Source of the DNA: Micromonospora costi
GTDB taxonomy: Bacteria; Actinomycetota; Actinomycetes; Mycobacteriales; Micromonosporaceae
Assembly (NCBI RefSeq): GCF_003626655.1
Contig: NZ_RBAN01000011.1
Location: 34,790 to 98,789, forward strand
Length of the DNA: 64,000 nucleotides
Reading direction: 5' to 3'
Positions within the stretch are counted from its first letter, which is position 1, and each line of letters begins with the position of its first letter. Shown here in pieces: positions 43,099 to 51,016 of the stretch. Below the pieces are notes generated by a model. That model made no database searches. It was not told the origin of the DNA and worked only from the letters and a program-made list of their open reading frames with translations. The translations under genes were made by a program, and so were the position numbers.

Positions 43099-44234
43099 CG
43101 GGTCACCGGGCCCGACGAGTGCCGCCCCTCCCGGGCCAGGACCGCGTCCCGGACGAGCGCCCGCAGGTCCTCCATCGGGTCGCCGTCACCCGCCGAGAGC
43201 AGCGTCTTCGTGGCGGCCACCGTCAACCCCAGCTCCGGGTACGCGTACGCGACACTGCCGCCGCTGCCGGAGGACCCGAACGCCCCGTCGGGCTCCAGGG
43301 CGTACCCCAGCCCCCAGCGAATCTCCTGCCCGAAGACCCACTCCGGGCCCGGCGCCGTCCCGGGCGTGGTGACCTCCGCCAACCGGCGCGGCGAGATGAG
43401 CCGTACGCCGTCGACCTCGCCGATCAGCGCGGCGAACATCCGGGCGACCGCGCGGGCCGTCATGGTGCCGGTCGCCGGCACGTCGGCGGCGAGGACGTCC
43501 CGGCGGCGGCCGACCTCGGCGCCGGGGCGGACGGCGGGCGGGGCGACCCGGTCGAAGTTCGGCAGGGCGGTGCTGGCGTAGTCGAACAGCACGGACAGGT
43601 TGCGGTCCTCGACCGGGGCGAGCCGGTCCAGCTCCGACTCCGGTACGCCGAGGTACAGCTCGCGGGCCACACCGAGCGGGCCGGCCACCTCGTCGGCGAG
43701 CACCCGCGAGATCCGGCGGCCGGTGACCCGGCGCACCACCTCACCGACGAGCCACCCGAACGTCCACGCGTGGTAGGCCGTCAGTTCGCCGGGCGGCGCG
43801 ATCGGCTCGGCGTCCACGAGGATCGCGCACATCCGGTCCCAGTCGGCGAAGTCCTCGGGTGTCACGTCGGACGGCAGGGTGGGCACGCCCGCGGTGTGGG
43901 TGAGCACGTGCCGCAGCGTGATCCCGTCCTTGCCGTGCCGGGCGAACTCCGGCCACACCTCGGCCACCCGCAGGTCGTAGTCGAGCCGGCCCTGTTCGGC
44001 CAGCACGTGCACGACGGTCGAGGTGAGGCCCTTGCCGGTGGAGACGCTCCAGATCGGCGCGTCGGCGGTCAGCGGCCGGCCGGTGGCCCGGTCGGCGACG
44101 CCCGCCCGCACGTCGAGGATCGCCCGCCCGCCGAGGTACGCGGCGACCTGCACGCCGGACTCCCGGCCGGAGGCCACCAACTCGTCGATCGTCTTCTGCA
44201 CCTCGGCGCACAGCCCGTCCCAGTCACCGCTCAT
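43095..44234 (-). CDS. Beta-lactamase-fold serine hydrolase
   Basis: A 379-residue esterase/beta-lactamase-family protein with the SxxK nucleophile at S65-K68 (SVSTGKGL) and TLRHVLTHTAGVPTL, plus a WGLGYALEPDGAFG stretch. No signal peptide, so a cytoplasmic esterase is more likely than a resistance enzyme. It is coupled to the following GNAT gene. Confidence 0.88.
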   Translation of the reverse strand: MSGDWDGLCAEVQKTIDELVASGRESGVQVAAYLGGRAILDVRAGVADRATGRPLTADAPIWSVSTGKGLTSTVVHVLAEQGRLDYDLRVAEVWPEFARHGKDGITLRHVLTHTAGVPTLPSDVTPEDFADWDRMCAILVDAEPIAPPGELTAYHAWTFGWLVGEVVRRVTGRRISRVLADEVAGPLGVARELYLGVPESELDRLAPVEDRNLSVLFDYASTALPNFDRVAPPAVRPGAEVGRRRDVLAADVPATGTMTARAVARMFAALIGEVDGVRLISPRRLAEVTTPGTAPGPEWVFGQEIRWGLGYALEPDGAFGSSGSGGSVAYAYPELGLTVAATKTLLSAGDGDPMEDLRALVRDAVLAREGRHSSGPVTR

Positions 44235-44325
44235 GGAGATCGACTCTGCCAGAGCCGGGTTCGTGGGGGCGCGCCAATTTCGCGCGGCCGCCGTACGCCT
44301 GCCGCGATCGCGCCGCGCCGCCGCC

Positions 44326-45054
44326 TCAGCCGTCGAGCAGCCGGTCGCGCAGCTGTCCCACAAGGTCGTCGTCGACACCGAGCCGGTCGGCCGCGTAGCC
44401 CCGGACCGAGCCGTGCGCGGCGGCCAGGTCGGCCAGGACGAGGCGGATGATCTCCTCGGGCGCTCGCCCGTAGCCGGGCCAGACCAGCGTCCTGTCCGGG
44501 TGCAGCGCGTGCCAGTCGGCGACCAGCCGCTCGGTGGCAAGCTCGGTCAACGCGAAGTCCTCGGCGATCTGGTCGTCGTCGACGCCGAGCAGGGCGAGCA
44601 GCAGCGCGGCCAGCAGGCCCGTCCGGTCCTTGCCGGACGCGCAGTGGAAGACCAGCGGCCCGTCGGCGCCCGCGATGACCTCCAACGCCCGGCGCAGCTC
44701 CCGCGCCCCGTCGGCGGCCACCTCGGCGTAGCGGTCGGCGAGGTAGCGCCACGGGTCGAGGGCCGGGTCGATGGTCGCCTGGTCGTAGGGGCGGTGTTCG
44801 ATGCTCAGGTTGTGCCAGGCCAACCCGTCCACGTCCGGCACCCGGCCGCGGGCGGCGATCTCCCACGGGTAGCGGAGGTCGATCACCGTACGCACACGGA
44901 GCTGGCGGAAGCGCTCCAGGTCCGTGCCGGTCAGCTTGCCGAGCGAGTCGGACCGGTAGACGAGGCCCCACCGCACGGTGCGTCCGTCGTCGGCCCGGTA
45001 CCCCCCGAGGTCGCGGAAGTTGTGCAACCGGTCGAAGGTGACGTGTCGCTCCAC
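44326..45054 (-). CDS. Tyrosine-specific protein phosphatase
   Basis: A 242-residue phosphatase with the P-loop HCASGKDRTG at residues 137-146 (nucleophile C138, R144), the N-terminal FRDLGGYRADDGRTVRWG typical of the family, and an all-helical tail. It removes phosphate from protein tyrosine or from phosphoinositide-type substrates. GTG at 45054 lies 7 bases after TAGGGT (minus strand): leaderless. Confidence 0.9.
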   Translation of the reverse strand: MERHVTFDRLHNFRDLGGYRADDGRTVRWGLVYRSDSLGKLTGTDLERFRQLRVRTVIDLRYPWEIAARGRVPDVDGLAWHNLSIEHRPYDQATIDPALDPWRYLADRYAEVAADGARELRRALEVIAGADGPLVFHCASGKDRTGLLAALLLALLGVDDDQIAEDFALTELATERLVADWHALHPDRTLVWPGYGRAPEEIIRLVLADLAAAHGSVRGYAADRLGVDDDLVGQLRDRLLDG

Positions 45055-45061
45055 GCACGGG

Positions 45062-45085
45062 ACCCTAGCCGAGCGCCGCTATTCT
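45062..45085. promoter_or_regulatory. Back-to-back leaderless promoters
   Basis: The gap between the phosphatase start (45054, minus) and the ASCH-gene start (45092, plus) is only 37 bp. It holds a minus -10 TAGGGT (45067-45062) and a plus -10 TATTCT (45080-45085), each 6-7 bases from its start codon. The two genes are probably co-regulated by whatever binds here. Confidence 0.6.
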
Positions 45086-45091
45086 GGGCCG

Positions 45092-45547
45092 ATGCCGTTC
45101 GATGATCTTCCTCACGCGGAGTTCGCGTTCCCCGGCCCGCTGCGGGACAAGCTGGTGGCGGCGATCCTCGCCGGTGCGAAGACCACGACGACGGCCCTCG
45201 CGCTGGGGTACGAGCGGGCGGGTGAGCCCCTGCCACAGGTCGGCGACCGGTCGGTGGTGGTGGACTCGGCGCAGCGGCCCGTCGCCGTGATCGAGACGAC
45301 CGACGTGCGGGTTCTCCGGCTCGCCGACGTGGACCTGCGGCACGCGCTCGACGAGGGGGAGGGCGACGAGTCGGTGGCCGGCTGGCGGGCCGGGCACGAG
45401 GAGTTCTGGCACACCCCCGAGGTCCGCGCCGAACTCGGCGACCCGGACTTCACCGTGGACGACGACACCCTCGTGGTGGCCGAGCGCTTCCGCCTGCTGC
45501 ACCGGGTCACGCCGGGTGGCGACGGCGGGACACGCGAGGGCGCCTGA
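45092..45547 (+). CDS. ASCH-domain protein
   Basis: A 151-residue ASCH protein: FPGPLRDKLVAAILAGAKTTTTALALGYE, PLPQVGDRSVVVDSAQRPVAVIETTDVRVLRLADVD, and EGDESVAGWRAGHEEFW. ASCH domains may bind RNA; role unknown. ATG follows TATTCT by 6 bases. Confidence 0.88.
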   Translation: MPFDDLPHAEFAFPGPLRDKLVAAILAGAKTTTTALALGYERAGEPLPQVGDRSVVVDSAQRPVAVIETTDVRVLRLADVDLRHALDEGEGDESVAGWRAGHEEFWHTPEVRAELGDPDFTVDDDTLVVAERFRLLHRVTPGGDGGTREGA

Positions 45548-45593
45548 GGGCCCGGCGGCATCCCACGGACCCCGCGGCGGGTAGGTTGCCGGC

Positions 45594-46061
45594 ATGGTGG
45601 ACGCCGGCAGAGTGGTGCAGATCTGGACCGACGGTGCGTGCAGCGGCAATCCGGGGCCCGGTGGCTGGGGCGCGGTGCTGTGCTACGGCGGCCACGAGCG
45701 GGAGCTGTGCGGCGGCGAGGCGACCCCGACCACCAACAACCGCATGGAGCTGATGGCCGCCATCCAGGCTCTGGAGAGCCTGACCCGGCCGGTCGCCGTC
45801 GAGCTGCACACCGACAGCACGTACGTGCGCAACGGCATCACCAGCTGGCTGGCGTCGTGGAAGCGCAACGGCTGGCGCACCGCCGCCAAGCAGCCGGTGA
45901 AGAACGCCGATCTGTGGCAGCGGCTGGAGGCGGCCTGCGCCCGCCACCAGATCACCTGGCTGTGGGTCAAGGGCCACAACGGCCATCCGGAGAACGAACG
46001 CGCCGACGCGCTGGCCAACCGCGGCATGACCGAGGCTCGCGCGGGGGTCCCCGCCCGCTGA
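45594..46061 (+). CDS. rnhA: Ribonuclease HI
   Basis: A 155-residue RNase H with the DEDD set: WTDGACSGNPGPGGWG, NNRMELMA, ELHTDSTYV and NERADALANRG. It cleaves RNA in RNA-DNA hybrids. Length is normal for a type 1 RNase HI. ATG at 45594 lies 6 bases after TAGGTT (45582-45587). Confidence 0.95.
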   Translation: MVDAGRVVQIWTDGACSGNPGPGGWGAVLCYGGHERELCGGEATPTTNNRMELMAAIQALESLTRPVAVELHTDSTYVRNGITSWLASWKRNGWRTAAKQPVKNADLWQRLEAACARHQITWLWVKGHNGHPENERADALANRGMTEARAGVPAR

Positions 46062-46072
46062 CCGGGCCCGGG

Positions 46073-46291
46073 TCAGGGGTTGGGGTCGACGGCGCCGGAG
46101 ACGGCGTCCACGTCGTACCCGGCGCGGCTGGTGTCGCCCGCCGGCGACGCGTCCTCGGCGGGCAGGTCGGCGAGGTCGTCGCCGGTGGTGGCGCCGGGGA
46201 GCGACTCGCCGGGCTGCCGCAGCGACGCCTGCAGGGCGGTGACGCCGTCGGGCTCGTCGGTGTCGGCGCGGTGGATGCGTTCGTCGGTCAT
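46073..46291 (-). CDS. Small acidic protein, function unknown
   Basis: A 72-residue, Asp/Ala/Gly-rich protein with no domain seen (RADTDEPDGVTALQASLRQPGE). It is probably disordered. Some support comes from the good ATG, the isolated gene position and the neighbouring similar small gene. It could be a chance ORF. Confidence 0.45.
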   Translation of the reverse strand: MTDERIHRADTDEPDGVTALQASLRQPGESLPGATTGDDLADLPAEDASPAGDTSRAGYDVDAVSGAVDPNP

Positions 46292-46330
46292 GCCGGACTC
46301 CTGCCCCGTCGACCGGGCCGCAAACCCCCG

Positions 46331-46567
46331 TCAGCGGGCCGCGTCGGGGTGTCCGGGCATCCCGGAACCGCCGCTGCTGCTGCCGGAGGAGCCGCCGGCC
46401 ACACCCGACCCGTCGTCCTCGGTGACGATGTCGGGCCGTACGTCGGTGTCGTCCGGGGGCGGGACGTCGGTGTCCGCCTCGACCTGGACCAGCGGGCGCT
46501 GGCCGGCCTCGTCCTCGGCGTGCTCCGGATCGACCGGCTGCTTGCCCTGCCGCGTTCTGAAGCCCAC
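46331..46567 (-). CDS. Small Gly/Ser/Asp-rich protein, function unknown
   Basis: A 78-residue disordered protein, MGFRTRQGKQPVDPEH followed by acidic and Gly/Ser repeats. GGGAGG lies just before its GTG, which supports translation. No function can be assigned. Confidence 0.5.
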   Translation of the reverse strand: MGFRTRQGKQPVDPEHAEDEAGQRPLVQVEADTDVPPPDDTDVRPDIVTEDDGSGVAGGSSGSSSGGSGMPGHPDAAR

Positions 46568-46632
46568 GGTCGCCTCCCGTCGCTGCCGTCTCCGCCTCGG
46601 CGGTGGCTACCCGGGGGCGAACCGGCGAAACG

Positions 46633-47820
46633 TCAGCCCGGCGCCACCGGGTGGGCCGCCCGGCTCGTGGCCGCCGGGGCGGGCGCGCGCAGCGTACGGC
46701 GGCGGAGGCCCGCCGTGCCGAGGGCGAGGGTCAGCGCCGCACCGACCACCAGGAACGCGGCGGCGTTGCCGAACCGGTCGTTGACCGCGCCGCTGGTGGC
46801 CGCGCCGAGGGAGATGCCGAGCTGCCCGGCGGTGAGCAGCCAGCCGTACGCCTCGGCGAGCCGCGGCGCGGGCGTGGTGAGGGCCAGGATCTCGTCGGTG
46901 ACCGCCAGCCAGGGGGCGAGGCCGAGCCCGAAGACGGCGAGGGCGACGGCCATCTGCGGCACGCTGCGCGGCAGCGGCAACGCGAACGAGGTGACCGTCA
47001 ACGCCGCGAGGAACCCCAGGTACGCCCGGCCGGGGGTGCCTGGCCGGCCGCGGCGCGCGAGCAGGAGACCGCCGGCCAGGCTGCCGGCCGACCAGACCGC
47101 GACCAGCAGTCCGGCCTGCCCGGGCCGCCCGACGGCGGCGGCGAACGCCGGCACCAGCACCCACATCGCGCCCATGCACGTGGTGTACGCGACGTGCGTG
47201 CCGATCAGGGTCCGGAGGGTGGCCCGGCCGGCGAGCGAGGTGGTGGCCGTCCCGGTCCAGCCGCGGCCGGGGCCGCCCGTGCTCACGACCGCCGTGGCCA
47301 CCAGCGCGACGCTCCCGACCGCGGCGAAGCCCAGCAGCGCGCCGGCCGGGCCGGTCACCGCGAGGCTCAGCGTCACGGCGAGCGGACCGCCCACGTAGAG
47401 CACCTCCTGCCCGACGGCGTTGACGGCGTAGGCGCGGCCCAGCTCCGGAGCGGGGACCAGGGTGGCGAGGCGGGCGCGCCCGGCGGCCAGCACCGGCGGG
47501 CTGCTGAGCCCGGCCGCTGCGGCCAGCGCCACGAATCCCGCGGGGTCGGTGACGACGGCGAGCCCCAGCAGGGCGCCCAGGTGGCCGACGCCGGTGGCGA
47601 GCAGGACCGGCCGGTCGCCGAGCCGTCCGAGCAGGCGTCCGGCCATCGGCGCGGTGAGTGCCAGCCCGATTCCGCAGGCGGCGCCGGCCATACCCGCGGT
47701 GGTGAAACTGCCGGTGTTGTGGTGGCCGAGCAGGACGACGAGGAGTTGCCGCATGGCCACGGGCAGGTAGGCGAGGTTCATCACGACGATGAGGACGACC
47801 GCCCGCCCAGGTACATTCAT
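46633..47820 (-). CDS. MFS transporter opposite a MarR regulator
   Basis: A 395-residue protein with twelve membrane spans. Features include the RLLGRLGDRPVLL loop, DEILALTTPAPRLAEAYGWLLTAGQLG and a basic C-terminal tail. Likely a sugar or drug exporter; substrate unknown. Its ATG is 5 bp from that of the divergent MarR gene, so control by that regulator is very likely. Confidence 0.87.
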   Translation of the reverse strand: MNVPGRAVVLIVVMNLAYLPVAMRQLLVVLLGHHNTGSFTTAGMAGAACGIGLALTAPMAGRLLGRLGDRPVLLATGVGHLGALLGLAVVTDPAGFVALAAAAGLSSPPVLAAGRARLATLVPAPELGRAYAVNAVGQEVLYVGGPLAVTLSLAVTGPAGALLGFAAVGSVALVATAVVSTGGPGRGWTGTATTSLAGRATLRTLIGTHVAYTTCMGAMWVLVPAFAAAVGRPGQAGLLVAVWSAGSLAGGLLLARRGRPGTPGRAYLGFLAALTVTSFALPLPRSVPQMAVALAVFGLGLAPWLAVTDEILALTTPAPRLAEAYGWLLTAGQLGISLGAATSGAVNDRFGNAAAFLVVGAALTLALGTAGLRRRTLRAPAPAATSRAAHPVAPG

Positions 47821-47834
47821 GACTTATGTATCTA
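47812..47834. promoter_or_regulatory. Overlapping divergent leaderless promoters with a MarR-type operator
   Basis: The plus -10 TACATT (47812-47817) is 8 bases before marR ATG 47826. The minus -10 TAGATA (47834-47829) is 8 bases before the MFS ATG 47820. Each hexamer lies inside the other gene's coding start. The palindrome TACAT-N9-ATGTA (47812-47830) is a good candidate MarR operator, covering both start codons. Confidence 0.6.
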
Positions 47835-48344
47835 CCCGACGCGGGTGCCCCCAACCTGCTCGGCGCGCTGGCCCTGCTCGTCGGCTCCCGGATGCGCGCG
47901 GCGGTCACCGGCCCGGCCGGCGCGGGCGGCGCCCTGGCCGAGGCCCTGGTCGTGCTGAAGGACCAGCCCGGGGTGACCGCCGAGTGGCTGCGCCAGGTGC
48001 TCGGGCTCACCCAGCCCGGGGCCGCGCACCTGGTTCGGCGGCTGGGCGAGCACGGCTGGGTGGAGCGACGCCCGGGCGCGGACGCGCGCAGCCGGGCCCT
48101 GCACCTGACGCCGGAGGGCGTCGCCGCGGCGCAGGACGTCCTGCGGGCGCGCGAGACGGCGCTCGCCGAGGTGCTGGCGCCGCTCAGCGACGAGCAGCGG
48201 GACAACCTCGCGGACGTCGCCCGGACCCTCCTGCGCCACGAGGTCACCGATCGGCGCAGCCTCGCGTACCTCTGCCGGCTCTGTGACCGGGCGCGCTGCC
48301 CGGCCTGTCCGGTCCACGAGGGGCTGCGCGACGGCGGGTCGTAG
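47826..48344 (+). CDS. MarR-family regulator with a C-terminal Cys4 cluster
   Basis: A 172-residue winged-helix protein: VTAEWLRQVLGLTQPGAAHLVRRLGEHGWVERRPGADARSRALHLTPEG. The end carries CRLCDRARCPAC (C150, C153, C158, C161), which could bind zinc or act as a redox sensor. It probably represses the divergent MFS gene and itself. The ATG lies 8 bases after TACATT. Confidence 0.88.
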   Translation: MYLPDAGAPNLLGALALLVGSRMRAAVTGPAGAGGALAEALVVLKDQPGVTAEWLRQVLGLTQPGAAHLVRRLGEHGWVERRPGADARSRALHLTPEGVAAAQDVLRARETALAEVLAPLSDEQRDNLADVARTLLRHEVTDRRSLAYLCRLCDRARCPACPVHEGLRDGGS

Positions 48345-48354
48345 GCCGCCGCCG

Positions 48355-49254
48355 TCAGCGGCGCCGGCCGCGTCCCGTGGCGGGAGCGGTCCGGGACGGG
48401 CGGCGCGTCGGGACGACCGGCAGCGACGTCCAGTGCGCCGGCCGTCGCAGCCGTGCCGGCACCCGTGTGCGGGCGTCGCCGCGGGCGGCGTCGAGCTGGG
48501 ACTGGTGCAGGAAGAGGGCGCCGGAGAGGTCGGCGGCGCGCAGGTCGGCGCCCCGCAGGTCGGCCCCGGTGAGGTCGGCCAGGTGCAGGTCCACCCCGCG
48601 CAGGTCGGCCCCGATCAGCAGCGCGCCGCGCAGGTTGGCCCGACGCAGGTCGGCGCCGCGCAGGTCCGCGCCGAACAGCGGCGCGCCGCGGTGGTCGGCG
48701 CCGGGCCGCCCGCCGCGCGCCCGCGCCGCGTCCCCCGCCCGGGACAGCAGCGGGTTGACCCGGTCCCGGTACGCGCCGACGTCCAGCGCCAGCAGCTCCC
48801 GCGCGTCACGCCCGGTGAGCCGTACGGTCTCGGCGTGGGCCCGGTCGAGCTCCTCGCTAAGCGCGGCCGGCACGGTCAGTGCCAGGGCCTCGGTGAGGTA
48901 CCAGAGCAGCTCGTGCAGCGGCCGCATCACCGCGAACACGTCGAACATCACGCCCGCGGTCTCCGGGGCCTCCCGCCAGTCCCGCCCGCCGAAGGTCACC
49001 TGCGCGACCTGCTGCCCGGCGCCGAAGCAGTCGAACACCGTGCAGCCGGTGAAGCCCCGGCCCCGCAGGTCGGCGTGGATGCCGCAGCGGTGGTCGGTGC
49101 GCAGGTTCGGGCACGGCCGGCCGGCGGGCTTGTCGATGGCGAAGTCGGCGGACGCGGCGAAGGCCGGCGCCACGCAGCAGATCGCGAAGCAGCGGGCGCA
49201 GTCGGCGCGCAGGTCGTTCCGCGCCGGTGTCGCCGACCGGGGGGTTTCCGACAC
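48355..49254 (-). CDS. Pentapeptide-repeat protein with a cysteine-rich N-terminus
   Basis: A 299-residue protein. The N-terminal 75 residues contain many cysteines (CARCFAICCVAPAF, CPNL, RCGIHADLRGRGFTGCTVFDCFGAGQ). The middle is helical. Residues about 200-260 are A(D/N)LXX repeats (ADLRGADLRRANLRGALL) forming a right-handed beta-helix. Such proteins mimic DNA or hold membrane/protein complexes; the role here is unknown. GTG at 49254 is the likely start. Confidence 0.85.
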   Translation of the reverse strand: MSETPRSATPARNDLRADCARCFAICCVAPAFAASADFAIDKPAGRPCPNLRTDHRCGIHADLRGRGFTGCTVFDCFGAGQQVAQVTFGGRDWREAPETAGVMFDVFAVMRPLHELLWYLTEALALTVPAALSEELDRAHAETVRLTGRDARELLALDVGAYRDRVNPLLSRAGDAARARGGRPGADHRGAPLFGADLRGADLRRANLRGALLIGADLRGVDLHLADLTGADLRGADLRAADLSGALFLHQSQLDAARGDARTRVPARLRRPAHWTSLPVVPTRRPSRTAPATGRGRRR

Positions 49255-49397
49255 GCCGTCCGTTCTCCCGTCGCCACCGTGGGCCCGCGCCGGCGCGGGC
49301 GCGCCGGTGCCCCGCCATTGTCCCGCGCTCCGGCGGTCACCCGGCGTGCGGGTCGGCGACGGGAAGTCGATCACGCGGGTCGGCGCCCGCGCCACCG

Positions 49398-50207
49398 CTA
49401 CCCGACGTGCCGCCAGTCGTCCGTGGTGAGGGCGTTGGCCTGCGGGCCCATCATGAGCATGCCGCCGTCGACCGGCCAGGACGCGCCCGTGACGTACGCG
49501 GCGGCGGGGGAGGCGAGGAACGCCACCACGGCGGCGACCTCCCGGGCGTCGCCGGGCCGACCCACCGGAACCCCCGGCCGGTCCTGCGTGAACGGGTCGA
49601 CGTCCTCTTGGCCGGTCATCGGCGTGGCGATCTCGCCGGGCGCCACGGCGTTGACGGTGATCCCGTCCGCGGCCAGTTCCTGCGCCATCACCTTCGTCAG
49701 GAGGCCGAGCCCGCCCTTGGCGGCGCAGTACGCGGCGGAGCCGACCCGCGGCGCGTGCTCGTGCACGCTGGTGATGGAGATGATCCGCCCGCCGGTGCCG
49801 GCGGCGCGCATCCGCCGGGCGGCCCGCTGCGCGCAGAGGAACGGCCCGTCCAGGTCGACGGAGAGCACCTCTCGCCACTGGGCCCACCCGGTGTCGACGA
49901 AGGGCGCCGAGGCGCCGGTGCCCGCGTTGTTCACCAGGACGCCCACGCCGCCCAGCCGGTCGGCCAGCTCGTCGACGACGTCGGCGGCGTCGGGCAGCCG
50001 GGTCAGGTCCATCTCGGCGACCTCGCAGCGGCGGCCGGCGTTGCGGACCTCGGTCGCGGTGCGCCGCGCGCCGTCGGCGTCGCCGTACCAGGTGATGCCG
50101 ACGTCGAAGCCGGCCTCGGCGAGCGCCACGGCGCAGGCCTTGCCGATGCCGGAGTTGGCGCCGGTGACGATGGCGACACGGGGGTAGTCCTCGAAACGTG
50201 CGGGCAT
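49398..50207 (-). CDS. SDR-family oxidoreductase
   Basis: A 269-residue classical SDR: VTGANSGIGKACAVALAEAG, NNAGTGASAPF, the SITSVHEHAP serine region, YCAAKGG as YxxxK, and TGASWPVDGGMLMMGP. It probably uses NAD(P)H on a small carbonyl or alcohol. ATG at 50207. Confidence 0.9.
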   Translation of the reverse strand: MPARFEDYPRVAIVTGANSGIGKACAVALAEAGFDVGITWYGDADGARRTATEVRNAGRRCEVAEMDLTRLPDAADVVDELADRLGGVGVLVNNAGTGASAPFVDTGWAQWREVLSVDLDGPFLCAQRAARRMRAAGTGGRIISITSVHEHAPRVGSAAYCAAKGGLGLLTKVMAQELAADGITVNAVAPGEIATPMTGQEDVDPFTQDRPGVPVGRPGDAREVAAVVAFLASPAAAYVTGASWPVDGGMLMMGPQANALTTDDWRHVG

Positions 50208-50340
50208 GGTGGGCGCAGTACCCGGCCCCCGCGGTCGCGACACGTCGATGATCGGGACGGCGACCGGACCCGGTTATCCGCGGACAACGGGCGGGCCGCG
50301 TGCGAAGATCCGGAAACCGCGAGCGAACGGGGGGAGTGGG

Positions 50341-50970
50341 GTGGAGGTGCGCCGGATCGGCCACGAGCAGGTGGCCGAGGCGGCGGACGTGCTCGCCGAC
50401 GCCTTCGACGGGTACGCCTGGACGAGCTGGACGGTCGCCGCGGACCGGCACCGGGACCGGCTCACCGGCCTGTTCGCGCTGACCATCGAGGCCGTCGGCC
50501 TGCCGTACGGCGACGTGTGGGCCGCCCTGGACCCGGCCGGCCGGCTCCACGCGGTGGCGGTGTGGATGTGCCCGGACCGGCCGGTGCCCGACGACGTCTG
50601 GGCGACCGTCGCCACCCGCGACGCCGAGCTGGCCGGTGACCGCTACCCGGCGATGGTCGCGGCGGAGGCCGCGTGCGCCCCGCTGCGCACGGCACAGCCG
50701 GCGTTCCTGCTGGCCGGCGTGGGTGTCCGGCGCGCCGAGCAGGGCCGGGGGCTGGGCGGTCGGGTGCTGGAGCCGGGGCTGGCCGAGCAGGAGCGGGCCG
50801 GGCTTCCGGCCGTCCTGGAGACCTCGTCGCCGGAGAACGTGCGGTTCTACCGGCGGCTCGGCTTCGTGGTGACCGGGGAGGTCGACGTGCCCGGAGGTGG
50901 CCCGCACGTGTGGGCCATGCGCCGGCCGGCGCCCGCGAACGGGCCGGGTCGCGGCGCGCAGCGGCAGTGA
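50341..50970 (+). CDS. GNAT-family acetyltransferase
   Basis: A 209-residue acetyltransferase with RAEQGRGLGGRVLEPGLAEQERAGLPAVLETSSPENVRFYRRLGF as the acetyl-CoA core. Substrate unknown. GGGGAG lies before the GTG. Confidence 0.85.
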   Translation: MEVRRIGHEQVAEAADVLADAFDGYAWTSWTVAADRHRDRLTGLFALTIEAVGLPYGDVWAALDPAGRLHAVAVWMCPDRPVPDDVWATVATRDAELAGDRYPAMVAAEAACAPLRTAQPAFLLAGVGVRRAEQGRGLGGRVLEPGLAEQERAGLPAVLETSSPENVRFYRRLGFVVTGEVDVPGGGPHVWAMRRPAPANGPGRGAQRQ

Positions 50971-51016
50971 GCCCGGCGCGCGTGTAAGCACGGCGGAGCG
51001 GGGTAGCCGCAATGAC

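Noticed and set aside
43095..44234. Beta-lactamase resistance gene
   Set aside because: The SxxK fold is shared with esterases, and no export signal is seen.
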